From: an uncultured bacterium
Lineage (GTDB): Bacteria; Myxococcota_A; UBA9160; SMWR01
Assembly: GCA_937937315.1 (NCBI GenBank)
Contig: CALDCK010000047.1
Coordinates: forward strand, 1 to 50,995
Direction of reading: 5' to 3'
DNA length: 50,995 bases
Shown: positions 18,655-26,976 of the stretch, piece after piece
Position numbering within the stretch: the stretch's first letter is position 1
How the letters are laid out: each line of letters begins with the position of its first letter
Notes under the pieces: generated by a model
What the model saw: only the letters and a program-made list of their open reading frames with translations
The model's database searches: none
Told to the model about the DNA's origin: nothing
Program-made: the position numbers and the translations under genes

Positions 18655-19061
18655 CCGAATCCCCGTCCGACCCCGCACGCCTCCTGCGCATCAGCCTGCG
18701 AGCCAACGCGGTCTTCTCCTCGCTGTCCGGAGCGACCTTCTGCGTGGCAGGTGCCGCCATCGCGGACCTCCTCGGTGTCGAGCCGGCGTTGCTCGTCAAC
18801 GTCGTGGGGCTCAACCTTCTGGTCTTCGCGGGAGTGCTCCTGTTCGTCGCGTCGCGTCGAATGATCTCGCCCCCCATCGCCAACGCGATCATCCTCGCCG
18901 ATCTGGCCTGGGTAGCGGGCAGCTTGCTCCTCGTTCTCGCCGACGTGTTCCATCCGAGCGGCGCCATCGCCGTGCTCTTCGTCGCCAACATCGTGCTCGC
19001 CTTCGCGGTGATCCAGTTCATCGGCGTGCGACGGCTCGTGGGTGCGGGGGCGGCGATCTGA
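18651..19061 (+). CDS. Small four-TM integral membrane protein
   Basis: ATGA overlap with TetR gene; hydrophobic segments GATFCVAGAAIADLL, LLVNVVGLNLLVFAGVLLFVA, AIILADLAWVAGSLLLVLADV, IAVLFVANIVLAFAVIQFI. Confidence 0.75.
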   Translation: MTESPSDPARLLRISLRANAVFSSLSGATFCVAGAAIADLLGVEPALLVNVVGLNLLVFAGVLLFVASRRMISPPIANAIILADLAWVAGSLLLVLADVFHPSGAIAVLFVANIVLAFAVIQFIGVRRLVGAGAAI

Positions 19062-19218
19062 CCCACCGCTCCTCCCTCTCGCAGCGCGGCAGACCTGCAG
19101 TATGCGGACTTCCCGAGGCGGCAGGTCGGGATCCGGCGACGCATCCGGCACGTCCCATTTCGTGCTCGAGCCGGGAAGTGTGCGAAGGCCGGCGCACCGC
19201 CGGCCGATAAGAGCATCC

Positions 19219-20400
19219 ATGAATGAACAGCCCCCCGTGGGCGCGCGACGGCGCCGGGTGCAGCCCTGGAAGCTCCTGCTCGGGTGGCCGTGGCTCCTGT
19301 CCTGCACGGCGGTATCTCCGACGCCGGATCTGGCGCGATCCCCTGCACCCTCCCCGGAAGCCGTCGCTGCGGCATCCCCCCAAGCCGTTGCTGCGGCGCC
19401 CCCCGCCGGCGTAACCATCGTCGATCCGGGCCACGGCTCCACCGCTCTGGCGGCGGGCTCGCCGGGCGCCTCTCAGCTCTCGGGCATCGTCTATGCCGGG
19501 GCGGATCGCTACTACGCGATCAGCGATGCCGGCGCCGTGCTCTTCGAGCTCTCCATTCAGATCGACCCGGCCAGCGCCGCGATCCTCTCCGCCTCGGTCG
19601 TGGACTCCCAGGTGTTGGCATCCGGCAGCGACCTCGAGGGGCTCGTCCATCATCCACTCGGCGGCTCGGTGCTGGCGGCCGACGAGGCCGGTCCTGCCAT
19701 CCGCGAGTACCGGCTCTCCGATGGCGCGGAGCTCTCGAGCGTGGCGCTTCCCCCGGTCTACGCCCAGGTGCGCAGCAATCTGAGCCTCGAGTCGCTCTCG
19801 ATGCGGGTGGCGGCGAGCGGCAGTGACGATGCGCTCTGGACGGCGAACGAAGAGGCCCTCGCGGTCGACGGACCGACTGCGACTGCGAGCGCAGGAACCC
19901 TCGTCCGCCTCCAGCGCTTCGACGCGACCTTTGCGCCGGATGGCCAGTGGGCCTACCTCACCGATCCCTATCCCGGCGCTCCCTTCCTCGGCCAGGAGCG
20001 CAGCGGTGTCTCCGACCTGCTCGCGCTTCCCGACGGCGAGCTCCTGGTCCTCGAGCGCAGCTTCAGCTCCGCGCTCTTTCGTGCGCGTCTCTACCAGGTG
20101 GATTTCGACGGTGCGACGGACACCTCGGCTCTCGCGAGCCTCGCGACGGATCCCTTCACGCCGGTTGGGAAGACGCTGCTCTGGGAGCGGACCGGAGTCC
20201 TCGAGAACTTCGAAGGCCTGACCCTCGGACCCCCCCTCGACGCCGGCGATCAGGGCCTGCTGCTCGTCTCGGACAACGGAAGTGGGGCGCCGCAGAGCCT
20301 CTACCCGCTGCGCATCTCCGCGGTTCCGGAGCCGGGGGCCACGACCTCCCTGCTCGTGGGCGTCCTGGGCCTCGTCGCCCTGGCCCGAGCACGCAGCTAA
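19219..20400 (+). CDS. Esterase-like activity of phytase-type beta-propeller with lipobox-like signal and C-terminal PEP-CTERM sorting signal
   Basis: WPWLLSC lipobox-like; ISDAGAVLFEL...SDLEGLVHHPLGG...NLSLESLSMR...NEEAL...GVLENFEGL; C-terminus ISAVPEPGATTSLLVGVLGLVALARARS. Confidence 0.8.
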   Translation: MNEQPPVGARRRRVQPWKLLLGWPWLLSCTAVSPTPDLARSPAPSPEAVAAASPQAVAAAPPAGVTIVDPGHGSTALAAGSPGASQLSGIVYAGADRYYAISDAGAVLFELSIQIDPASAAILSASVVDSQVLASGSDLEGLVHHPLGGSVLAADEAGPAIREYRLSDGAELSSVALPPVYAQVRSNLSLESLSMRVAASGSDDALWTANEEALAVDGPTATASAGTLVRLQRFDATFAPDGQWAYLTDPYPGAPFLGQERSGVSDLLALPDGELLVLERSFSSALFRARLYQVDFDGATDTSALASLATDPFTPVGKTLLWERTGVLENFEGLTLGPPLDAGDQGLLLVSDNGSGAPQSLYPLRISAVPEPGATTSLLVGVLGLVALARARS

Positions 20401-22121
20401 TCCGCCGGCGCCTCGTGTGGCGCCGATCGTCGCTGTCGGGCCCGCTCGATCGCGGGGCGCACCTCGCGCGCGAGGTAGTCCTCGATCAGCGCATCGTAGT
20501 AGCCGGTATTGAGCCGCCAGATCTCCCGCAGGCGCGCGCCGTCGAGTAGGGGGCCGCGGGTCACGAGTCGGACCTTGTCGTAGTAGGTCTTCAGGCTCGG
20601 GTCCTTCAGGAGATTCCCGCCCCCGGCCACCGACGCGACGTAGCCCTCGGGGATCCGGCGCAGGAAGTGTCCCGACTTCCACTCCTCGATGCGCGCGGGT
20701 CGCATGGCCGGGAGCCGCGCGAGCAGCGGGTCGGTGAGACCGACCCGATCGATCACGAACTTGCGGGGGCCGGCGGCGTAACCGAAGTAGCCGATCGCCT
20801 CGCCGTGCATGAATCCGCCCACGTGCACTCGCTGCGGGCTCGCGCGGAACTGAAGCCCTCCCTGGTACCAGAGATTGTCGGGCCCGTAGGTGGCGCCGGG
20901 CTTCCAGTTGCTCGTCAGCGGGACGAAGTCGGGATAGATGAACTTCTTGGCGTCGATGTAGCTGCGTGCAGCGAGGAGCTCGTCCTCTCCGAGCGGCCGC
21001 GAGCGGAAGAGGGTGCGTTCGGAGTCGTAGGCCTTCGTTCCGAACTTGATGGCGGCCGCCGGGTTCAGGACGTTGAAGGCGAGCAGAGCCGCCCCGATTC
21101 CCGCGGCTCCCCTGCGGCTGTCGAGCACGTGGACGAAGAGCCCGATCGCCAGGAAGAGGGGCACGGCCGCGAAGCGTCCGGTCAGGTGGGTGGCGGAGCC
21201 GGCGTAGAGCGCCACGTAGACGAGGTAAGCGACCACGCCGGCGTAGAGCGCGAGACAGGCGCGGTCTCGTCTGCGCAGGCAGAGTGCGATCCCGGCCGCC
21301 ATCAGGGCGTAGAGAGGGAGGTCCCACTCGGCGCTGTTGCGCAGGTAGTCGAGGCCCCGTTCCAGGCGCCAGGCAGCGGGAAAGCCGGTAGCGGAGAGCT
21401 TCGCATAGGACGTATTCGGGAAGACGGACCCGTAGTAGAGGAGCGAGAAGCCGAGCCAGGCTGCGGCCGGCACGGTGGCGGCCGCGGCCTTCGCCCACGC
21501 GGCCCGCGAGAGCGCGCGCCCCCGGATCGCGGCCCACCCCAGGAGCGCCGGTGCGTAGAGAAGGATCGTGTCCTGGCGATTCAAGAAGGCCAGGGTGGCG
21601 AAGAGCGAGAGCCCCACGAAGCGGCTCTCCAGGCGCCACCGCGGCGACAGCAGGCAGATGGCAAAGGCGGTGGCGAGAAGATACGAGAGCGGATTCTCGA
21701 GCCCCGAAGACGCGTAGTCGATCACCGCCTTCGACGAGAGCAGGGCCAGGACCGTGAGGGGGACCTTCCAGAGATCGCGGCGGAACCCGTCGGTCGCGAG
21801 CCAGGCCATTCCGCCGACAGCCGCCAGGGAGAGCACGAGATTGGCGGAGATGGCGGTGAGATAGACCTCCTCCGTGAGGGCGACGAGGGCGGAGACGACG
21901 AAGAACCACAGGGGGTGGGTGTAGGCCTGGACGCGCTCGTCGACGTTCCAGCGCAGGCCGTGACCATTCAGGAAGTTCTCGACGCTGCGAAACGTGATGT
22001 AGGCGTCGTCGAGGATCCAGGCGTTGACGGCGAGGACGTAGACGAGGAGCAGGAGAGGGGCGAGCACCGCGAGGCCCAGCCGACCCAATCGCCGCGCGGC
22101 CCCCCTGGCGACTACGCTCAT
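20397..22121 (-). CDS. Multi-pass membrane glycosyltransferase-like protein (AftB/ArnT-like)
   Basis: ILDDAYITFRSVENFLNGHGLRWNVDERVQAYTHPLWFFVVSALVALTEEVYL plus many TM segments. Confidence 0.75.
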   Translation of the reverse strand: MSVVARGAARRLGRLGLAVLAPLLLLVYVLAVNAWILDDAYITFRSVENFLNGHGLRWNVDERVQAYTHPLWFFVVSALVALTEEVYLTAISANLVLSLAAVGGMAWLATDGFRRDLWKVPLTVLALLSSKAVIDYASSGLENPLSYLLATAFAICLLSPRWRLESRFVGLSLFATLAFLNRQDTILLYAPALLGWAAIRGRALSRAAWAKAAAATVPAAAWLGFSLLYYGSVFPNTSYAKLSATGFPAAWRLERGLDYLRNSAEWDLPLYALMAAGIALCLRRRDRACLALYAGVVAYLVYVALYAGSATHLTGRFAAVPLFLAIGLFVHVLDSRRGAAGIGAALLAFNVLNPAAAIKFGTKAYDSERTLFRSRPLGEDELLAARSYIDAKKFIYPDFVPLTSNWKPGATYGPDNLWYQGGLQFRASPQRVHVGGFMHGEAIGYFGYAAGPRKFVIDRVGLTDPLLARLPAMRPARIEEWKSGHFLRRIPEGYVASVAGGGNLLKDPSLKTYYDKVRLVTRGPLLDGARLREIWRLNTGYYDALIEDYLAREVRPAIERARQRRSAPHEAPAD

Positions 22122-22237
22122 CGGCCGAGCCCCATCGGGCTATGGTAGTGGATCGAAGCGCACCGCCGGCTCGCATCCGGATCCGGCCGGGTCGGACGAT
22201 GGCGCGGCTGCGCCGAGACGAGGAGGCGTCGCCCCAC

Positions 22238-23089
22238 ATGGCCCTCGGCCCCGACGACCTGGTTCTCTGTGCCGGCACCCTGGCGCGGGTGCCGCTTCGG
22301 GAGCGCGTGGAGATCGCGGCCGCCACGGGCTTCCGCGGGATCTCGCTCTTCCTCGACGACCTGGAGGGCGCCCGTCGCAGCGGTCTGTCCGACGCCGACC
22401 TGCGCGCCCTGCTCCAGGCGAACGGCCTCCAGGTCGCCGAGCTCGATCCGCTCATGCACTGGATTCCCGAACCGGGAGACGCGAGGGCGACCGCGGAAGG
22501 CAAGGGCTTCCTACGTTGGGGCGAGGAGGATTTCTACGACGCGGCAGCCGCCGTCGATGCCCGCTCGATCAACGCGGTGCTGTTCGCGAGTCGACCCGTC
22601 GAGGAGGGGCGACTCGTCGAGTCCTTCGCGGCGTTGTGCGACCGCGCGCGGGAGCGCAGTCTGCTGGTGCATCTCGAGTTCATGCCCTTCTCCCAGGTGA
22701 GCGACGTCTCGAGCGCCCTCTCCATCGTCGAGGCCGCCGGGCGCAGCAACGGGGGTGTGATGTTCGACGTCTGGCACCACTTTCGGGGCGGCGGATCCGC
22801 CGAGGCCCTGGCCCGCGCCGCGCCTCGGGTGCTGGGGATCCAGCTCGACGATGCTCCGGCGCAGGCGGAGTCGAACGTGGTGGACGAGACCCTCCACCGT
22901 CGCCTTCTTCCGGGGGAGGGAGACGCCGATGTGGCCGAGCAGATCCGCATCCTCGACGCCGGTGGCTGTCGGGCTCCCCTCGGAGTCGAGGTCTTCTGCG
23001 ATGATCTCGCGACCCTGGCACCGATCGAGGTGGCGCAGCGCTGTGCCGAAGCCACTCGGCGGGTCGTGGCCGAGGCGAGAGCTCGTTAG
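22238..23089 (+). CDS. Sugar phosphate isomerase/epimerase-like TIM barrel
   Basis: LCAGTLARVPLRERVEIAAATGFRGISLF...LLVHLEFMPFSQV...GVMFDVWHHFRGG...LGVEVFCDDL. Confidence 0.75.
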   Translation: MALGPDDLVLCAGTLARVPLRERVEIAAATGFRGISLFLDDLEGARRSGLSDADLRALLQANGLQVAELDPLMHWIPEPGDARATAEGKGFLRWGEEDFYDAAAAVDARSINAVLFASRPVEEGRLVESFAALCDRARERSLLVHLEFMPFSQVSDVSSALSIVEAAGRSNGGVMFDVWHHFRGGGSAEALARAAPRVLGIQLDDAPAQAESNVVDETLHRRLLPGEGDADVAEQIRILDAGGCRAPLGVEVFCDDLATLAPIEVAQRCAEATRRVVAEARAR

Positions 23090-23107
23090 CCCTCGGAGCG
23101 GGAGGGA

Positions 23108-24838
23108 TCAGGCCTCGGCGTCCTCGGGCTCGTGGATCATCACGCAGTTCTTGCCGGCGGCCTTGGCGCGGTAGAGCGCGGCATCGGCGTCGGCGAAGAG
23201 CTTGCTGCGGCTGTCCCGGTAGGCGGCGACTCCGATCGAGATCGTCATCCGCCGCGGTCGCTTCGTCTCGTCCACGATGAAGGAGGACTCCGCGACCTTG
23301 GTGCGCAGCTTCTCGCCCAGCAGAGCCGCCCCGGGTGCGTTGGTGGTCGTGGCCACGATCACGAACTCCTCACCTCCGTAGCGGGCCAGCAGATCGGTCT
23401 CCCGCACGGACTCTCGCAGGATCTGCGCCAGCTGTCTCAGGAACTCGTCGCCGGCGGCGTGGCCGAAGCTGTCGTTCAGCTTCTTGAAGTCGTCGATGTC
23501 GATGATGAGCATGGACAGGCCCAGGCCGGCCCGGCTCAGCCGCTTCTCCTCGCGTCGGAGCTGATCCTGGAAATAGCGGTGATTGTTGAGCTCGGTGAGA
23601 CCGTCGGTGACGGAGAGCCTCGAGAGGATCTGGTGCTCCTTCTGGAATGCCTGGTTCTGCTCGCTCAGGGCGCGCAGATTCTGCTCGCGCTGCTGATGAT
23701 CGGCGAGGAGCTTCGCCGTCATCCCGTTGAAGGCCCGGAAGAGCGCGCCCACCGGACCGAGCAGGCGACCGGCCGGGAGCTGGACGTCGAAGTCCCCGGC
23801 GGTCACTCGCCGAATGGCCTTGGTGACGGCGACCAGGGGTCGCACCGACCGCCCCGCCATCATCGAGGCGAGTGTTCCCATGCCGAGGATCAGACACCCG
23901 CTCACGAACACGAGTCCGGGCAGGATGACCGCGAGGGGCGCGAAGGCCTGCTCCACGCCCTGCTGCACGACGAGGGTCCAGCCGAGATCCTCGAGGGGCA
24001 GCGCGCTCGCCAGAGCCCAGGCGAGGGGAGTCTCGCCCGCGCGGCGGATCAGATGGGCGCCGGGAGCGTCGGCGGCGTCGCGTCGATCGCGCGGGATGGA
24101 CGCCAGCTCGACACCGACCCCCACCCCGGTCTCGGCCAGGATGCGATCCCCGGCGTCGAGGATCCGGACGGACCCGGCCCCGGCCAGCTGCTCGGCATGG
24201 AGGCTCTCGGCCATCCGCTCCGGGTGGAGCAGGCCGTGGATGGAGCCCGGGGATCCCAGCTTCGCATCGCGGAGGGGGCTCGAGACGATCGCCAGGGGCA
24301 TCCCTTCCCTCGGCTCGACGATCTGGATGGCGGTGTCGTCGCTCGAGGTGAGGGCCCGACGCAGGTCTGCCGAGCGCATGGCCTCGCTCAGTCCCGAGTC
24401 GAGGGCGCGCTTCGGCATCGCCACGGCCATGAGCTCGTCGAAGCTCACGCCTTCGCCGGCTGCGGCGAGGGGATCACCCTCCGGTGTCAGAACGAGCAGG
24501 CCGGAGAAGGAGCGGGAACGGGTCAGATGCTCGGTGAGACCGAGGGAGAGATCCGTGTGGGAACGGCGCAGCGCCATGTGTCGGAGCGTGGCGTCGCCCG
24601 CGATCGCCTCGATCTCGGCGCCTCCGTCCGAGACGAGCCGATTCAGGTGCTCGGCGCTCCAGCGCAGCGCCGTCGCCTGGGCTTCCTCGGCCCGCTCGCG
24701 AGCGAGATGATAGGTCGCGAAGGCGGCGAGCCCGCCCAGGGTGATGGAGCACACCACCGCGGACAGAACGGTGAGACGGACCATTCTGCGACCGATGCCA
24801 CCCTTGGGCAGCACTTCATTCTCCGTCGACTTCGCCAT
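23108..24838 (-). CDS. Membrane GGDEF-domain diguanylate cyclase with periplasmic sensor and HAMP
   Basis: Two TM segments, HAMP-like AGRSVRPLVAVTKAIRRVTAGDFDVQLP, SVTDGLTELNNHRYF, I-site-like RETD, active-site YGGEEF. Confidence 0.92.
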   Translation of the reverse strand: MAKSTENEVLPKGGIGRRMVRLTVLSAVVCSITLGGLAAFATYHLARERAEEAQATALRWSAEHLNRLVSDGGAEIEAIAGDATLRHMALRRSHTDLSLGLTEHLTRSRSFSGLLVLTPEGDPLAAAGEGVSFDELMAVAMPKRALDSGLSEAMRSADLRRALTSSDDTAIQIVEPREGMPLAIVSSPLRDAKLGSPGSIHGLLHPERMAESLHAEQLAGAGSVRILDAGDRILAETGVGVGVELASIPRDRRDAADAPGAHLIRRAGETPLAWALASALPLEDLGWTLVVQQGVEQAFAPLAVILPGLVFVSGCLILGMGTLASMMAGRSVRPLVAVTKAIRRVTAGDFDVQLPAGRLLGPVGALFRAFNGMTAKLLADHQQREQNLRALSEQNQAFQKEHQILSRLSVTDGLTELNNHRYFQDQLRREEKRLSRAGLGLSMLIIDIDDFKKLNDSFGHAAGDEFLRQLAQILRESVRETDLLARYGGEEFVIVATTTNAPGAALLGEKLRTKVAESSFIVDETKRPRRMTISIGVAAYRDSRSKLFADADAALYRAKAAGKNCVMIHEPEDAEA

Positions 24839-24978
24839 GCTCCTCCCGAACGTCGCGGCATCCCTCATCGACGAGACGAGGCGCCGGCTTGACACCGCGG
24901 GGTGTCCCTTTTCGGTGTCGGAGGAGGGCTCGGCTTCAAGCTCAGGGGGGTGCGTGTCGATGAGATAGGAACCCGAGA

Positions 24979-26976
24979 ATGCTCAGTCTTTCCATCCGGA
25001 ATCGCGTTCGCGGCCTCGCGCGTCCGACGGCGGCCTCGCTGATCGGGTTGCTGCTGCTCGCCCCGGCGGCTCCCGCGGCGCCGACCCGGCCCGGTCCCAT
25101 CCCCGCGGAACGCCTGGTCTTCCTCCTCCAGTACATCGCCCTCGACTACGGGTTGGCGGTCGAGGAGGGGGAGATCGCGAGCCCCTTCGAGTACGAGGAG
25201 ATGCTCCGGTTCAGCCAGCTCCTGGTGGACGAGAGCGAGGCGTTGCGCTCGCGCGGGGCCTCGGCGGAGACCGGGGCCGGCCTCTCGGAGCTGCGGGAGC
25301 GTATTCGCGATCGGAGGCCCTGGGACGGCGTGCGAGAGCTCGCCACCGCCCTCGCGGCCGAGCTGGCCGCGGAGCTGGACCTGGTCACCCTGCCGGCCTC
25401 GACACCGGACGTCGAGCGTGGACGTCGTTTCTACCTGCGTACGTGTGCCGCCTGTCACGGGCTGAGGGGGCGTGGGGACGGTCCCTCCGCGGCCGAGCAG
25501 GATCCGCCGCCCACCGCCTTCGACGGGCCGCGCATGAACCGGGTTACGCCCCACCAGGTGGTCGGCGCCGTCGAGTTCGGCATCGAGGGCACGGCCATGC
25601 CCGCCTTCGGAGCGAGCCTGGACCGTGCGAAGCTCTGGGACATCGCATTCTTCGTCATGACCCTGCGCTCGGGATTTGCGCCCCATCCGCCGGAGCTCCC
25701 GCTTCCGATCACCCTGGCGGATCTGGCCGGGCGTTCGAACGAGGAGCTGCTGGCCGCGGCGCAGGAGGTCGACGCGAGCGCCCACCCCGCCTACATCGAT
25801 CACCTGCGGGCGACTCCGGCCGAGGCGCAGGGACCGGTCGTGCCCCGGTCTGCCGCCGCCGTCGATTCCACCCCGCGCGTGGTCCTGGACCCGCAGAGCG
25901 ACCTCGAGGTCGCGCTTCGGCTCCAGGGCGCCTTCGCCGCCGTCGCAGAGGCCGTCGCGCCCAGCGTGGTGGGGGTGACGGGGCTGGTGCGGAGCGACGC
26001 GTCGCCCACCTCGGACGCCGGCCCCGGCGCCTGGCGCGAGGGCAGCGTCGAGGAGCGCCTCTATCCCGGGCTTCGGCCCGCGCGCAGCGGAAGCGGGTTC
26101 TTCGTCAGCGCCGACGGTCGGATCCTCACCGCCCAACGTCTCCTGATTGACGAGAGCGACCAGCCGGTCGAGGCCGTCGACATCGAGCTCCACGACGGCC
26201 GGCACCGGACCGCGCGAATCGTCGCCACCGAGCCCACCATCGATCTCGCCGTCGTTGCGCTCGAAGAGTCCCAGTGGGCGCCGACGCCGAAGCTGAATCC
26301 GGTGCGGATCGGAGAGAGTGATCGGGTCCGGGTGGGCCATTGGGTCATCGCCCTGGGAAACCCCCCGGGCCCCGGCAGGACCTTCGCGGTGGGAACGCTG
26401 TCGAGTCCGCCGGAGCGCCAGTGTTACCAGGGTGATCTCACCGCCACCCTCATGCAGACCTCGCTGGACGTTCCGATGGGCGGCCACGGGGGCCCGCTCC
26501 TGAACATCGAGGGGGACGTCGTGGGCATGATGGTGCCCGGCCCCGGTGTCGACCTCGCGGCACTCTTCGCCTCCGAGCGGGAGCTGCGCTCGGCGCTACC
26601 CATGGATCTGGCGATGGCCATCTACGAGCCCCTCGTCCGGAGCGAGACCAATCGCTCTCCGTGGCTGGGATTCTCGGTGCTCGAGCTCGACGCGGCGCCG
26701 GCGAGGCGGGTGGATGGGAGCGACGGGTCACCGCAGACCGGCGTCTACATCGACGACGTCTTCGATCCCAGCCCCGCTTCGGTCGCGGGCATCCGGGTGG
26801 GCGACGCGCTGCTCGCGATCGACGGGAATCGTCTCGACTCCGTGGGCGCGTTCCAGCGCTGGCTGTATCGGTCGGGAATCGGGCGCGAGATCGCGCTCTC
26901 GATCTGGCGCGGAGGCGAGATCCTCGAGAGGCGGGTGGTGGTGGAGGAGCGCCCCGCGGCCGTCGCGCCGCGCTGA
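24979..26976 (+). CDS. Exported fusion: FTR1-associated N-terminal domain / cytochrome c (CAACH) / HtrA-like trypsin fold with substituted catalytic residues / PDZ
   Basis: ERLVFLLQYIALDYGLAVEEGEIASPFEYEEMLRFSQLLVDESEAL; RGRRFYLRTCAACHGLRGRGDGP; GIEGTAMPAFG; GSGFFVSADGRILTAQRLLI; IDLAVVALEE; PMGGHGGPLLNIEGDVVGM; PDZ VFDPSPASVAGIRVGDALLAIDGNRL. Confidence 0.85.
   Translation: MLSLSIRNRVRGLARPTAASLIGLLLLAPAAPAAPTRPGPIPAERLVFLLQYIALDYGLAVEEGEIASPFEYEEMLRFSQLLVDESEALRSRGASAETGAGLSELRERIRDRRPWDGVRELATALAAELAAELDLVTLPASTPDVERGRRFYLRTCAACHGLRGRGDGPSAAEQDPPPTAFDGPRMNRVTPHQVVGAVEFGIEGTAMPAFGASLDRAKLWDIAFFVMTLRSGFAPHPPELPLPITLADLAGRSNEELLAAAQEVDASAHPAYIDHLRATPAEAQGPVVPRSAAAVDSTPRVVLDPQSDLEVALRLQGAFAAVAEAVAPSVVGVTGLVRSDASPTSDAGPGAWREGSVEERLYPGLRPARSGSGFFVSADGRILTAQRLLIDESDQPVEAVDIELHDGRHRTARIVATEPTIDLAVVALEESQWAPTPKLNPVRIGESDRVRVGHWVIALGNPPGPGRTFAVGTLSSPPERQCYQGDLTATLMQTSLDVPMGGHGGPLLNIEGDVVGMMVPGPGVDLAALFASERELRSALPMDLAMAIYEPLVRSETNRSPWLGFSVLELDAAPARRVDGSDGSPQTGVYIDDVFDPSPASVAGIRVGDALLAIDGNRLDSVGAFQRWLYRSGIGREIALSIWRGGEILERRVVVEERPAAVAPR

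Noticed and set aside
19018-22503. 1161-aa minus-strand ORF
   Set aside because: Arg/Pro/Ser-rich spurious frame. The real minus-strand gene in this area is 20397..22121 and the real plus-strand genes are recognisable.
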